A program made the translations under genes and the position numbers. The notes under the pieces are model-generated. The model was given only the letters and a program-made list of their open reading frames with translations, did not search any database and was not told where the DNA came from. This document shows, one piece after another, positions 19,318 to 28,504 of a stretch of DNA of 43,103 bases; within the stretch, counting starts at the first letter, position 1; each line of letters opens with the position of its first letter. This stretch comes from Burkholderiaceae bacterium (GTDB lineage Bacteria; Pseudomonadota; Gammaproteobacteria; Burkholderiales; Rhodocyclaceae), in NCBI GenBank assembly GCA_021738065.1, contig JAIPCT010000023.1, positions 1-43,103 of the forward strand. Reading direction: 5' to 3'.

Positions 19318-20502
19318 GTGGTTGACACAAGTTATCTCGATTGGCCGTTTCTTGAACCCCGGCATCGGGAACTGGCGCAAGCGCTGGAGCGCTGGGCTGA
19401 CAAAAACATCGACGACGTGCCGCACGCACGCGGTCAGGAGACAGATGACGCTTGTCGCGAGTTGGTGCGCCAGTTGGGCGCTGCCGACTGGCTGCGCTAC
19501 GCGGTCGGCGGCACAGCCTGCGGCGGCAGCGCCGAGACCATCGACACGCGCGGCATTTGCCTGATTCGCGAGACCCTGGCGCGACACTCCGGTCTGGCCG
19601 ATTTCGCCTTCGCCATGCAGGGCCTGGGTAGCGGCGCCATCACCCTGCACGGCACCGAAGAACAGAAGCACACCTACCTGACGCGCGTTGCGGCCGGATC
19701 CGCCATCGCAGCATTCGCCCTGTCCGAGCCCGAGGCCGGCTCCGATGTCGGCGCCATGCAGTGCGCGGCACGACGGGACGGCGACAGCTACGTGCTCAAC
19801 GGCGAAAAGACCTGGATCTCAAACGGCGGTATTGCCGATTTCTACGTTGTCTTCGCCCGTACTGGCGAAGCGTCCGGCACTCGCGGCATCACCGCCTTCA
19901 TTGTCGATGCGCAGACGGCGGGTCTGGAGATCGCCGAACGCATCGAAGTCATTGCGCCGCACCCCCTCGCGCGCCTGAGTTTCAACAACTGCCGCATCCC
20001 GGCAAGCCGTCGCCTCGGTGAGGCCGGGCAGGGTTTCAAGGTGGCGATGCGCACCCTGGACATCTTTCGTACCTCCGTCGCCGCTGCGGCGCTCGGCTTT
20101 GCCCGTCGTGCGCTGGACGAGGCGGTACAGCGCGCCGTCAGCCGCAAGATGTTCAACCAGACCTTGGCCGATTTTCAGCTGACGCAAGCCAAACTGGCCG
20201 ACATGGCCGCCGCCATCGATGGCGCGGCCCTGCTGGTGTATCGCGCCGCCTGGCTGCGCGATCAGGGCAAGACCGTCACCCGCGAAGCGGCCATGGCAAA
20301 AATGGTCGCCACCGAAATGGCGCAAAAAGTCATCGACGACGCCGTGCAGATATTCGGTGGTCTCGGGGTGGTGTGCGAGATACCGGTGGAACGCCTTTAC
20401 CGCGAGATTCGCGCCCTGCGGATTTACGAGGGCGCAACGGAAGTACAGAAACTGATCATCGCCCGCGAACTGCTGAAGGATGTCGCGGCCAAGGAAAAAT
20501 AA
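19318..20502 (+). CDS. acyl-CoA dehydrogenase family protein
   Basis: The 394-residue flavoprotein has the acyl-CoA dehydrogenase signatures [15 protein letters not shown] (around 135-150), [11 protein letters not shown], the C-terminal QIFGGLGVV and [19 protein letters not shown], where E371 aligns with the catalytic base of medium-chain enzymes. It would oxidise an acyl-CoA or alicyclic acyl-CoA intermediate using FAD and pass electrons to ETF. The start is GTG 19318 with GAGGGGGA upstream, 3 bases after the crotonase stop. In the operon it is the fourth gene, with RidA overlapping or immediately downstream. Confidence 0.92.
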   Translation: MVDTSYLDWPFLEPRHRELAQALERWADKNIDDVPHARGQETDDACRELVRQLGAADWLRYAVGGTACGGSAETIDTRGICLIRETLARHSGLADFAFAMQGLGSGAITLHGTEEQKHTYLTRVAAGSAIAAFALSEPEAGSDVGAMQCAARRDGDSYVLNGEKTWISNGGIADFYVVFARTGEASGTRGITAFIVDAQTAGLEIAERIEVIAPHPLARLSFNNCRIPASRRLGEAGQGFKVAMRTLDIFRTSVAAAALGFARRALDEAVQRAVSRKMFNQTLADFQLTQAKLADMAAAIDGAALLVYRAAWLRDQGKTVTREAAMAKMVATEMAQKVIDDAVQIFGGLGVVCEIPVERLYREIRALRIYEGATEVQKLIIARELLKDVAAKEK

Positions 20503-20525
20503 TGACGGAAACTCGGGAGATTCAA

Positions 20526-20957
20526 ATGAAAATAAGTCCGCAGGAAGTTGCGCCCCAGTCAGGCATCCAGATATTGCAGCCGGCGGGGTGGGCGGCGCCC
20601 AAAGGCTATTCGAACGGAATTGCGGCACGGGGGCGCACGGTGGTCATTGGCGGACAGATCGGCTGGGACAATCAGTGCCGCTTTCACACCAGCGACTTTG
20701 CCGAGCAGGCCAAGCAGGCATTGCAAAACATAATCGATGTGCTGGCGGAAGCCGGCGGCAAGCCGGAACACATCATTCGCATGACCTGGTACGTGATCGA
20801 CAAGCGCGAATACATCGCCTGCTATCCGGAACTCGGTCGGGCCTATCGCGAGGTGATGGGCCGCAACTTTCCGGCGATGACGGCGGTGCAAGTCGCCGCT
20901 CTGATGGAAGACGAAGCCCGTGTCGAGATCGAAGCCACCGCGACCATTCCCGACTAA
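20526..20957 (+). CDS. RidA/YjgF/UK114 family protein lacking the catalytic arginine position
   Basis: The 143-residue protein matches the RidA family, with GYSNGIAARGRTVVIGGQIGWD, TKQALQNI-like AKQALQNIIDVLAEAGG, and a C-terminal NFPAMTAVQVAALMEDEARVEIEA. In E. coli RidA the equivalent stretch reads FPTRSCVEVARL, with R105 essential for imine deaminase activity; here the position is M118. Canonical 2-iminopropanoate deaminase activity is therefore unlikely. In an aminobenzoyl-CoA operon it could act on an enamine/imine CoA intermediate by another route, or bind ligand. GGGAGA (20515-20520) 5 bases before ATG 20526 decides the start over ATG 20502, which overlaps the previous stop. Confidence 0.9.
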   Translation: MKISPQEVAPQSGIQILQPAGWAAPKGYSNGIAARGRTVVIGGQIGWDNQCRFHTSDFAEQAKQALQNIIDVLAEAGGKPEHIIRMTWYVIDKREYIACYPELGRAYREVMGRNFPAMTAVQVAALMEDEARVEIEATATIPD

Positions 20958-21153
20958 CAAGCGGCGCACATCGCAACGGCAAGCGATGCTTGGTGGCGTC
21001 CGCCGACTGGTGGAACCGGCGCGATTCATGATGCAGGTGCCGGTTGCAAGCGGCTTTTGTGGCGGGTATCCGGTGTAAAGCAGTCGACTCGGCAGGGCAT
21101 GGATATCTTTGTCCCGCAGGGGATTGCGGAAGCCTCGCTGATAAAATGTCAGC

Positions 21154-22023
21154 ATGAAAGCGAGTCATTCCGAGTTTATTCAGTCACGAGGCCGGCGGCT
21201 CCATGTGCGGGTGTGGGGCAGCGAGTCCGCGCCTTTGCTGGTGCTGCTGCACGGCTGGTGCGATGTCGGTGCTTCCTGGCAGTTCGTTGTCGACGCCCTG
21301 GAACGTGACTGGCGCATATTGGCCCCCGATTGGCGCGGCTTCGGTTTGTCCGAATGGAACAGGGACGTCTATTGGTTTCCCGACTACATGGCTGACCTCG
21401 AAGCCTTGCTCGATCACTATTCGCCGGCTGTGCCGGTGCGGCTGGTCGGGCACAGTCTGGGCGGCAACGTCGGCTGTCTTTACTCGGGAATTCGTCCCGC
21501 GCGCATTGCCGGTCTGGTGAATCTGGAAGGCCTGGGCATGCGTCGTTTCACGCCCGACGAGGCGCCGGGGCGCTACGCCAACTGGCTGGATCAACTGCGC
21601 GATACGCCAAGCTTTCGCTCCTATCCGGATCGCGCCGGATTTGCCGCGCGACTGCAAAAGGAAAACCCGCGCCTGTCCGACGCAAAAGCCAGCTATCTCG
21701 CCGACCACATGGGTGAAGACGATGGGGCGGGAGGGATTCATCTGGCGGCCGATCCCTATCATCGCGGAGTGAATCCGACCATCTACCGGGTTCAGGAAGC
21801 GATGGCGATCTGGCGCCAGGTGACGGCGCCGGTGCTTTGGGTGACGGCGGACGACTCGTTCATTTTCAAGCAGCTGTATGCCAAGGACTCCGACGAATAC
21901 CGCCAGCGCATCGCCTGCTTCAAGGATCTGCGGGAAGTCGTGCTGAAGGATTGCGGCCACAACCTGCACCATGACCAGCCGCAGCAGGTGGCGTGCCTGA
22001 TCGAGGAGTTTTTCGCGACATGA
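21154..22023 (+). CDS. alpha/beta fold hydrolase
   Basis: The 289-residue protein has the alpha/beta hydrolase pattern: LVLLHGWCDVGASW (oxyanion region, around 27-40), DWRGFGLSEW, nucleophile elbow VGHSLGGNVG (near 96-105), and a late DCGHNLHHDQP with the catalytic histidine. The substrate is unknown. It lies 196 bases after the catabolic operon and overlaps the next gene by 4 bases, so it belongs transcriptionally with the PHP gene rather than with the operon. Upstream, TGATAAAAT ends only 9 bases before the ATG with no Shine-Dalgarno, hinting at a very short or absent leader. The 20958-21153 gap shows nothing else. Confidence 0.88.
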   Translation: MKASHSEFIQSRGRRLHVRVWGSESAPLLVLLHGWCDVGASWQFVVDALERDWRILAPDWRGFGLSEWNRDVYWFPDYMADLEALLDHYSPAVPVRLVGHSLGGNVGCLYSGIRPARIAGLVNLEGLGMRRFTPDEAPGRYANWLDQLRDTPSFRSYPDRAGFAARLQKENPRLSDAKASYLADHMGEDDGAGGIHLAADPYHRGVNPTIYRVQEAMAIWRQVTAPVLWVTADDSFIFKQLYAKDSDEYRQRIACFKDLREVVLKDCGHNLHHDQPQQVACLIEEFFAT

Positions 22024-22862
22024 AAGCCCTGAACGCGGACCTGCACTGCCATTCGACGGTTTCCGACGGACTGCTGGCGCCCGCGGAACTGGTGCGCCGG
22101 GCAAAAGAAAACGGCGTCGAGCTGCTGGCGCTGACCGATCACGACGAACTGGGCGGGCTGGAGGAAGCACGCACGACAGCGGGAGAACTCGATTTGCCAT
22201 TTGTCGACGGCGTCGAAGTGTCGATTTCCTGGGGCGACGATCAGACCGTGCATATCGTCGGCTTGGGCATCGATCCGGCAAACCAGGTATTGATCGACGG
22301 CCTGACTCAGGTACGCAGCGGACGCGATGCGCGCGCCGGACGCATGGCCGCCGAACTCGACAAGGTCGGAATCCATGGTGCCTACGAAGGAGCGCTGCGC
22401 CATGCCGGAAATCCGTCATTGGTCAGCCGTTCGCATTTCGCGCGCTTCATCGCCGAGCAGGGCCATGCCAAGGATGTGAAGTCGGTGTTCGATCATTGGC
22501 TGGCCAAAGGCAAGCCCGGTTATGTCGAGCACGCCTGGGCGACGCTGGAGGACGCGCTGCGCTGGATAATCGGCGCTGGCGGCACGGCGGTGATCGCCCA
22601 TCCGGGCCGCTATCGCTTGTCAAAGGCAGAGCGGCGTCAGTTGTTCGTCGCATTCAAGGATCTGGGCGGACGCGGTATCGAGGTCTTGTCGGGCGCGAAC
22701 AAGGACGAAGAGGTTCGCGAGTTTTCGCGCATCGCGCGCGAGTTTGATTTTCTGGCATCGCGTGGATCGGATTTTCACGGGCCGGGAGAAAGCTGGGTGG
22801 ATTTGGGCAAAATGCCGGATTTGCCCGAGGGCCTGACACCGGTCTGGTCACGGCTGGTTTGA
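22020..22862 (+). CDS. rnm: PHP domain phosphoesterase (RNase AM / 3',5'-nucleotide phosphatase type)
   Basis: This 280-residue PHP protein has ADLHCHSTVSDGLLAP (metal-binding HxH and D), ALTDHDELGG, the helix-rich insert, VIAHPGRYRL, and SRGSDFHGPGE near the C-terminus. These match E. coli YciV/TrpH, now RNase AM, a 5'-3' exonuclease and 3',5'-nucleotide phosphatase that matures 5' ends of rRNAs. The adjacent yciO-like gene supports the assignment, since yciV and yciO are neighbours in E. coli. ATG 22020 overlaps the preceding stop (ATGA). Confidence 0.87.
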   Translation: MKALNADLHCHSTVSDGLLAPAELVRRAKENGVELLALTDHDELGGLEEARTTAGELDLPFVDGVEVSISWGDDQTVHIVGLGIDPANQVLIDGLTQVRSGRDARAGRMAAELDKVGIHGAYEGALRHAGNPSLVSRSHFARFIAEQGHAKDVKSVFDHWLAKGKPGYVEHAWATLEDALRWIIGAGGTAVIAHPGRYRLSKAERRQLFVAFKDLGGRGIEVLSGANKDEEVREFSRIAREFDFLASRGSDFHGPGESWVDLGKMPDLPEGLTPVWSRLV

Positions 22863-22899
22863 GCGTGCCGCCCGTGGCGCGCCGCATTTCGGAATAAGC

Positions 22900-23526
22900 A
22901 TGGCACAGTTATTTACGATTCATCCTGAACATCCTCAGCCGCGGCTGATCAAGCAGGCGGCGGAGATCGCCAGAAGCGGCGGCCTGATCGCCATGCCCAC
23001 GGACGCCGCCTATTCGCTGGTTGGCGTCGCGGGCTATGCGCCTCTGCTGGACCGGATTCGCAGCATCCGCGGCGTCGATGAGCGTCATCACTTCACACTG
23101 ATGTGCCGCGACCTGTCCGAGATCGCCACTTATGCCCGAGTCGACAACAGCCAGTATCGTCTGCTCAAGGCCACCACCCCCGGCAGCTATACCTTCATTC
23201 TGGAGGGCACCAAGGAGTTGCCGCGCCGCCTGCTGCATCCCAAGCGCAAGACCATCGGCCTGCGCGTGCCCAACCATCCCCTGGCGCTGGCGCTGCTGGA
23301 AGAACTGGACGAACCCTTGCTGACCTCGACGCTGATCCTGCCGGGTTTCGACGCGCCGCTGGCCGATCCCGACGAGATTCGGGAGCATCTGGAAAAGCAG
23401 CTTGATCTGGTGATCGACGCCGGGCATTGCGGCATCGAAATGACCACAGTCATCAATCTGACCAGCGCCCAACCGGAGTTGGTACGGGCCGGACATGGGC
23501 CGCTGGAGCCGTTCGGGCTGGAATGA
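22900..23526 (+). CDS. yciO: YciO family (Sua5/YrdC-like) protein
   Basis: The 208-residue protein is the same length as E. coli YciO (206) and starts MAQLFTIHPEHPQPRLI. It contains the YrdC fold residues GGLIAMPTDAAYSL, HHFTLMCRDLSEIATYA, PGSYTFILEGTKELPRRLL and KTIGLRVPNHP. Sua5/YrdC proteins make threonylcarbamoyl-adenylate for the t6A37 tRNA modification. YciO is a paralogue with a less certain or weak version of that activity, and a true TsaC/Sua5 should exist elsewhere in the genome. It follows the PHP gene by 37 bases. Confidence 0.9.
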   Translation: MAQLFTIHPEHPQPRLIKQAAEIARSGGLIAMPTDAAYSLVGVAGYAPLLDRIRSIRGVDERHHFTLMCRDLSEIATYARVDNSQYRLLKATTPGSYTFILEGTKELPRRLLHPKRKTIGLRVPNHPLALALLEELDEPLLTSTLILPGFDAPLADPDEIREHLEKQLDLVIDAGHCGIEMTTVINLTSAQPELVRAGHGPLEPFGLE

Positions 23527-23553
23527 AGCGGTCTGATAGAATCGCCCACTCCC

Positions 23554-24198
23554 ATGAATGTTATCCAGACGCTGGCGATTTCCGCCTTGCCGGTAATCTT
23601 TGCGATCACGCTGCACGAGGCGGCGCACGGCTACGCCGCGCGGTACTTTGGCGATCCGACGGCCTGGCAGATGGGACGCATCAGTCTGAACCCCTTGCGC
23701 CATGTCGACCCGGTGGGAACCTTGCTGGTCCCGGCGCTGATTCTGCTTGTTTCGGGCGGCGGGCTGTTGTTCGGCTGGGCCAAGCCGGTGCCGGTGAATT
23801 TCGGCAATCTGCGTCGACCCAAACAGGACATGCTCTGGGTGGCAGCGGCTGGACCGGGGGCAAATCTGGCGATGGCACTGGCCTGGGCGTTGGTCTTGAA
23901 GTTGGCGGTGGGGCTTCCGGCACTTGAGTATTCGACAGCGCTGAGAGAAATGGCACTGGTCGGCATCAGCATCAATGGCGTGTTGATGGTACTGAATTTG
24001 TTGCCACTGCCGCCGCTGGACGGTGGCAGGATAGCGGTCAGTCTGCTGCCACATCGCGCTGCCTGGAAGTTTTCGCAGCTGGAACGCTGGGGATTTCCCA
24101 TTTTGTTGGCGCTGCTGTTTCTCGGCGTGCTGGAAAAAATCCTGCGGCCCTTGCTGCATTTGTTCAACAACCTGATTCGCATTCTTTTTGGTTTCTGA
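23554..24198 (+). CDS. site-2 protease family (M50) membrane metalloprotease
   Basis: This 214-residue integral membrane protein has the zinc motif HEAAH at residues 21-25 within the first membrane segment (VIFAITLHEAAHGYAARYF) and the third ligand region NLLPLPPLDGGRI near residue 154. About four to five hydrophobic segments are visible. Proteins of this short M50B type (FPN-like/YwhC-like) cut substrates within the membrane; the target is unknown, and no PDZ domain is present. In betaproteobacteria it is regularly found next to yciO and trpS. The stop is 1 base before the trpS start. Confidence 0.9.
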   Translation: MNVIQTLAISALPVIFAITLHEAAHGYAARYFGDPTAWQMGRISLNPLRHVDPVGTLLVPALILLVSGGGLLFGWAKPVPVNFGNLRRPKQDMLWVAAAGPGANLAMALAWALVLKLAVGLPALEYSTALREMALVGISINGVLMVLNLLPLPPLDGGRIAVSLLPHRAAWKFSQLERWGFPILLALLFLGVLEKILRPLLHLFNNLIRILFGF

Positions 24199-24199
24199 A

Positions 24200-25402
24200 A
24201 TGTACGCAGAAAAAGTTCTCTCCGGCATGCGCCCCACCGGGCGGCTCCATCTTGGCCACTATCACGGCGTGCTGGCCAACTGGATCAAGCTGCAGCACGA
24301 ATACCCCTGTCTGTTCTTCGTCGCCGACTGGCATGCGCTGACGACTGCTTATGATGAACCGGGGAATATCAGGGACAACACCAATGAAATGGTCATCGAC
24401 TGGCTGGCGGCCGGCGTCGATCCTTCCCAGGCAACCATCTTCATCCAGTCCAAGGTGCCCGAGCACGCCGAACTGCATCTGCTGCTGTCGATGATGACGC
24501 CCCTGAGCTGGCTTGAGCGCGTGCCGACCTACAAGGATCAGCAGGAAAAACTGACGCACAAGGATCTGACGACTTACGGTTTTCTCGGCTATCCCTTGTT
24601 GCAGGCCGCGGACATTCTCATTTACCGGGCCAATCGCGTTCCGGTCGGCGACGATCAGGTGCCTCACGTCGAATTTACGCGCGAGATCGCGCGCCGCTTC
24701 AATCACCTGTATGGCCAGGAACCGGGGTTTGAGGACAAGGCGCGCGAGGCCGTCAAGAAGCTGGGCAGCAAACGCGCCAAACTCTATGGCCAGCTGCGCA
24801 CCCGCTACCAGGAAAAGGGCGAGGATGAGGCGCTGGAGCAGGCGCATGAACTGCTGAACGAGGCACAGAGCCTCTCGCTGGGCGACCGCGAACGCTTGTT
24901 CGGCTGGCTCGAGGGTTCGCGCAAGATGATCCTGGTCGAACCCGACGCACTGCTCACCCACGCCTCGCGCATGCCGGGGCTGGATGGCCAGAAGATGTCG
25001 AAATCCTACGGCAACACCATTAGCTTGCGCGAGGATGCGGACTCGATCACGCGAAAGATTCGCACCATGCAAACCGATCCCGCGCGCGTGCGGCGTACCG
25101 ATCCCGGAGATCCGGAGAAATGTCCGGTGTGGCAACTGCATTTGATCTATTCCAGCGAAGAGGTTCGCGACTGGGTGCAAACCGGTTGTCGTTCCGCCGG
25201 AATCGGCTGCATCGAGTGCAAGCAGCCGGTGATCGATGGCGTGCTGAAGGAGCAGGAGCCGATGCGCGAGCGGGCGAAGATGTACGAGGAAGACCCGCAA
25301 CTAGTGAAGAACATCATTGCCGACGGTTGCGAAAAAGCGCGCAAGCTGGCGCAGGAAACCATGCGCGACGTGCGCGAAGCCATCGGGCTTGACTACTCGT
25401 GA
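24200..25402 (+). CDS. trpS: tryptophan--tRNA ligase
   Basis: The 400-residue class I aminoacyl-tRNA synthetase has the HIGH-type motif in RPTGRLHLGHYHG (residues 11-23) and GLDGQKMSKSYGN with KMSKS near residue 265. It charges tRNA-Trp. It is longer than the 334-residue E. coli enzyme; the extra length includes the charged segment around EKGEDEALEQAHELLNEAQS, typical of the long betaproteobacterial form as I recall it. ATG 24200 is chosen over the in-frame TTG at 24188, which would overlap the protease gene. The stop overlaps the scpA GTG by 4 bases. Confidence 0.96.
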   Translation: MYAEKVLSGMRPTGRLHLGHYHGVLANWIKLQHEYPCLFFVADWHALTTAYDEPGNIRDNTNEMVIDWLAAGVDPSQATIFIQSKVPEHAELHLLLSMMTPLSWLERVPTYKDQQEKLTHKDLTTYGFLGYPLLQAADILIYRANRVPVGDDQVPHVEFTREIARRFNHLYGQEPGFEDKAREAVKKLGSKRAKLYGQLRTRYQEKGEDEALEQAHELLNEAQSLSLGDRERLFGWLEGSRKMILVEPDALLTHASRMPGLDGQKMSKSYGNTISLREDADSITRKIRTMQTDPARVRRTDPGDPEKCPVWQLHLIYSSEEVRDWVQTGCRSAGIGCIECKQPVIDGVLKEQEPMRERAKMYEEDPQLVKNIIADGCEKARKLAQETMRDVREAIGLDYS

Positions 25403-26265
25403 TCGACAGCGCCTCCTCGGCTCAGTCCGGCGCATCCACCGCCGTGCCGCCAGCGCCGACTTTTGTCGCTCCCGACGCGATCGCGGCGCATCTGCCGAGA
25501 ATCTATGGCGAAGTGATGGCCGAAATGCCGCGCGACCTGTACATCCCGCCGGACGCGTTGGAGATCATTCTCGACTCTTTCGAAGGACCGCTTGACCTGT
25601 TGCTGTACCTGATTCGCCGCGCCAACATCAGTGTTCTCGATATCCCGATGGCGCCGCTCACGGCCCAGTACCTGGTGTATGTCGAGGCAATGCGCAAGGG
25701 AAACCTGGAGCTTGCCGCCGAATACCTGCTGATGGCGGCCATGCTGATCGAAATCAAGTCGCGCATGCTGCTGCCGCGGCCACCCAAGGCCGAGAACGGC
25801 GAGCCCGAGGATCCGCGCGCAGAACTGGTGCGTCGCCTGATCGAGTACGAACGCATGAAAGCATCAGCCGCGAAGCTCGACGAATTGCCGCAGGTCGGTC
25901 GCGACTACGAATGGATCACCGTCTGGATTGCCGACAAGGTCGTCGAGCGGCAGCCCGAGGTCAGTTTGCATGACCTGCAGGTGGCCTGGCTTTCGCTGAT
26001 GAAGCAGGCCAAAATACATCAGCACCACAAGATTCATCGCGAAGAGCTGTCGGTGCGCGAGCACATGAGCATCATCCTGCGTCGGCTGCAAGGAGGCGGT
26101 TATGTGGTGTTTGATCAGTTGTTCGATCTGGGCCTGGGAGCCCAGGGTCTGGTAGTGAGTTTTCTGGCGATGCTGGAACTGGCCCGCGAATCGCTGATCG
26201 AGATTACCCAGAACGAGGCCATGGCGCCCATTTACGTGAAACTGCCCGATGTTGCCCCTGTATAA
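25399..26265 (+). CDS. scpA: segregation and condensation protein A (kleisin)
   Basis: The 288-residue kleisin contains the typical [19 protein letters not shown] near residue 55, [22 protein letters not shown], and a winged-helix C-terminus ([20 protein letters not shown]). With ScpB it bridges the SMC dimer for chromosome condensation and segregation. The N-terminal 45 residues are low-complexity ([15 protein letters not shown]). GTG 25399 overlaps the trpS stop (GTGA), and the 3' end overlaps scpB by 17 bases, so translation is coupled. Confidence 0.95.
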   Translation: MIDSASSAQSGASTAVPPAPTFVAPDAIAAHLPRIYGEVMAEMPRDLYIPPDALEIILDSFEGPLDLLLYLIRRANISVLDIPMAPLTAQYLVYVEAMRKGNLELAAEYLLMAAMLIEIKSRMLLPRPPKAENGEPEDPRAELVRRLIEYERMKASAAKLDELPQVGRDYEWITVWIADKVVERQPEVSLHDLQVAWLSLMKQAKIHQHHKIHREELSVREHMSIILRRLQGGGYVVFDQLFDLGLGAQGLVVSFLAMLELARESLIEITQNEAMAPIYVKLPDVAPV

Positions 26266-26965
26266 ACCCGAAGACTACAAGCGCGTCCTGGAAACGGCGC
26301 TGCTGGCGGCGACCGAGCCGTTGCCATTGTCCGAGCTGAAGAAGCTCTTCGAGGAAGAGTTCGATGACGACACCTGGCGTACACTGCTTGATGATCTGCG
26401 TCGGGATTGGACCAATCGTGGCGTGGAACTGGTTCAACTGGCTTCCGGCTGGCGCTTTCAGACCCGGCCCGACTATCAGTCCTATCTGGACCGGCTCAAG
26501 AACGACAAACCGCCGAAGTATTCGCGCGCGGTAATGGAGACGCTGGCAATCATCGCCTATCGCCAGCCGGTGACGCGTGGTGACATTGAGGATGTTCGGG
26601 GTGTTGCGGTGTCGCCGAATATTCTGAAGACGCTGGAAGGGCGTGGCTGGATCGACGCCGTAGGGCATCGGGATGCGCCAGGAAGACCTGCACTGTATGC
26701 GACTACCCGAAGGTTTCTCGATGACCTCGGCCTGCGCAGTCTCACGGAACTGCCGCCGTTGACCGAAATTGAAAGGGTGATGAACCTTGAACAAACCACA
26801 GCCCCCGAAGCCGTCCCGCCCCAAGCGACCGGCATCCAAGAACCGGACCCCTCCGAGCCAGGACGAGCGTCAGAGCAGCAGTCCGGCGACGCCAGCGACG
26901 GGCAACTCGAAATCCCCGACGGGCAGCCGGAAGGCTCCGTCGAATCGTCCGGCACGCAAAGCTAG
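26249..26965 (+). CDS. scpB: segregation and condensation protein B
   Basis: The 238-residue protein has the ScpB twin winged-helix core (residues 1 to about 175): [45 protein letters not shown] segment [24 protein letters not shown], and [21 protein letters not shown]. It works with ScpA and SMC. The last 60 residues are a disordered acidic tail rich in P, E, S and Q. That tail is encoded in DNA that is also the start of rluB in another frame, an overlap of about 179 bases. Confidence 0.94.
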   Translation: MLPLYKPEDYKRVLETALLAATEPLPLSELKKLFEEEFDDDTWRTLLDDLRRDWTNRGVELVQLASGWRFQTRPDYQSYLDRLKNDKPPKYSRAVMETLAIIAYRQPVTRGDIEDVRGVAVSPNILKTLEGRGWIDAVGHRDAPGRPALYATTRRFLDDLGLRSLTELPPLTEIERVMNLEQTTAPEAVPPQATGIQEPDPSEPGRASEQQSGDASDGQLEIPDGQPEGSVESSGTQS

Positions 26966-27917
26966 CCCGTTTCGCCCACCGCAAGGCCCTCAGGGGTCGC
27001 GGACAGATGCACCGCGCAGCCGCGGTGGTTCGGCATTGCCCTCGCACGCGAGAAGGCGCACCGAGCCTGTCTTCATCGATCCGCCCAAGTTGCACAAGGC
27101 CCTGGCCGATGCCGGTTATGGATCGCGGCGTGAGCTCGAGGAATGGATTGTCGCCGGGCGCGTCAGCGTCAATGGACAGCCCGCGCATATCGGTCAGCGC
27201 GTCGGCCCCGAGGACAAGATTCGCGTCAATGGCAAGTTGGCGCAATTGAAATTCGGCCTGCGTCCGCCACGCGTGCTGGTATACCACAAGCCAGAGGGTG
27301 AAATCGTTTCCAAGGACGATCCCGATGGCCGCCCCAGCGTGTTTGCCAAACTGCCACGACTCAAGAGTGGGCGCTGGATATCCATAGGCCGACTGGATTT
27401 CAACTCCTGCGGCCTGCTGTTGTTCACCAATGACGGCGGGCTGGCCAATCGCATGATGCATCCGCGCTATGAAATCGAACGCGAATACGCGGTACGGATT
27501 CTGGGGGAAGCGACGCCGGAAATGCTCGAACGCCTGCGTGCCGGCGTCCAGCTCGAAGACGGGTTGGCCAGTTTCAGCCTTATCGTAGAAGCCGGCGGCG
27601 AGGGCGCAAATCGCTGGTATCGGGTGGTTTTGGCCGAAGGGCGCAATCGCGAAGTGCGGCGGATGTTCGAGGCCGTCGGCGTGATGGTCAGTCGGTTGAT
27701 GCGTGTACGCTACGGACCGGTGCATTTGTCACCTCGACTCAAACGCGGCCAGTGTCGCGATCTCGAGCCCGGCGAGGTGCAGGAATTGCTGAAGTTGCTG
27801 CCGCCGCAGCGAAAAACCACTCCTTCGGCCGTCGCGGGCGGAATTGGTGATACCGAAGAGGAGTTCGGCAGCGACGCCGAGGTCAGTGCCAACCGAATTG
27901 ATTTTGCAGAGAAATGA
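26787..27917 (+). CDS. rluB: 23S rRNA pseudouridine synthase, RluB type
   Basis: The 376-residue protein has a basic, disordered N-terminal extension (about 90 residues, rich in P, S, R and K), an S4 domain ([20 protein letters not shown]), and a RsuA/RluB catalytic domain with [17 protein letters not shown] containing the catalytic aspartate, and [15 protein letters not shown]. RluB converts U2605 of 23S rRNA to pseudouridine. The start is a TTG at 26787, with AGGG 9 bases upstream; no other start upstream of the S4 domain is better, so the long overlap with scpB is hard to avoid. The C-terminal tail is acidic. Confidence 0.9.
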   Translation: MNKPQPPKPSRPKRPASKNRTPPSQDERQSSSPATPATGNSKSPTGSRKAPSNRPARKASPFRPPQGPQGSRTDAPRSRGGSALPSHARRRTEPVFIDPPKLHKALADAGYGSRRELEEWIVAGRVSVNGQPAHIGQRVGPEDKIRVNGKLAQLKFGLRPPRVLVYHKPEGEIVSKDDPDGRPSVFAKLPRLKSGRWISIGRLDFNSCGLLLFTNDGGLANRMMHPRYEIEREYAVRILGEATPEMLERLRAGVQLEDGLASFSLIVEAGGEGANRWYRVVLAEGRNREVRRMFEAVGVMVSRLMRVRYGPVHLSPRLKRGQCRDLEPGEVQELLKLLPPQRKTTPSAVAGGIGDTEEEFGSDAEVSANRIDFAEK

Positions 27918-27932
27918 TGCCTCTGATATAAT
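27904..27932 (+). promoter_or_regulatory. sigma-70 promoter of the rimP-nusA-infB operon
   Basis: TTGCAG (27904-27909) and a perfect TATAAT (27927-27932) are separated by exactly 17 bases. The promoter spans the rluB stop codon. Transcription would start near 27939 and give a leader of about 85 bases before rimP. Confidence 0.75.
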
Positions 27933-27972
27933 CTTTCGGCTTTGGTTGGCGCCGTTCTCGGGAGAGAGAAGG

Positions 27973-28000
27973 AATGGGCTTTTTGGCCCATTTTCTATTT
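27973..28000 (+). terminator. attenuator-like hairpin in the rimP leader
   Basis: AATGGGC (27973-27979) and GCCCATT (27986-27992) form a 7-bp stem with a six-base loop, followed by a T-rich tail TTCTATTT. It lies between the promoter and rimP, so it could act as an intrinsic terminator or attenuator controlling nusA. RimP leaders with hairpins are known in proteobacteria; this is inferred from position and fold. Confidence 0.6.
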
Positions 28001-28023
28001 GTGCGACGTGTTTGTGAGTATTA

Positions 28024-28485
28024 ATGCAACTGGCTGATTTGATAGAGACTACTGTTGTCGGTTTGGGATACGAACTGGTTGAATTCGAGACCAGTCCGCG
28101 TGCCCGGCTGTTGCGCGTCCTTATCGACAGGACGGTAGGTGATGGCGCAAATTCTGGCGGCATCAGCGTCGAGGATTGCGCCGCTGTAAGCAATCAACTC
28201 AGCCGTGTCTTCATGGTCGAAAACGTCGATTACGACCGCCTGGAAGTCTCGTCTCCCGGACTTGATCGCCCGTTGGTCAAGCCCGACGACTATCGGCGTT
28301 TTGCCGGGCAGGATGTGCAAGTCAAGTTGCGGGTTCCGCTGGGCAATCAGAGAAATTTCAGCGGGGCGCTCGAAGGCCTGGAAGAAGTCTGCGGAGTTGA
28401 AATGGTGTGCCTGCGAGTGAATGAAACACAGCATCGGTTCGCGCTGGAGAATATTGATCGCGCGCGCCTGGTGCCGAAGTTCTAA
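28024..28485 (+). CDS. rimP: ribosome maturation factor RimP
   Basis: The 153-residue protein has the RimP N-domain ([28 protein letters not shown]) and the signature [30 protein letters not shown]. It assists maturation of the 30S subunit in the cytosol. It heads the classic rimP-nusA-infB-rbfA-truB operon, with a promoter and hairpin leader just upstream. Length matches the family (about 150). nusA follows 19 bases after the stop. Confidence 0.97.
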   Translation: MQLADLIETTVVGLGYELVEFETSPRARLLRVLIDRTVGDGANSGGISVEDCAAVSNQLSRVFMVENVDYDRLEVSSPGLDRPLVKPDDYRRFAGQDVQVKLRVPLGNQRNFSGALEGLEEVCGVEMVCLRVNETQHRFALENIDRARLVPKF

Positions 28486-28504
28486 TGAATGCTGGAGGTC
28501 TCAC

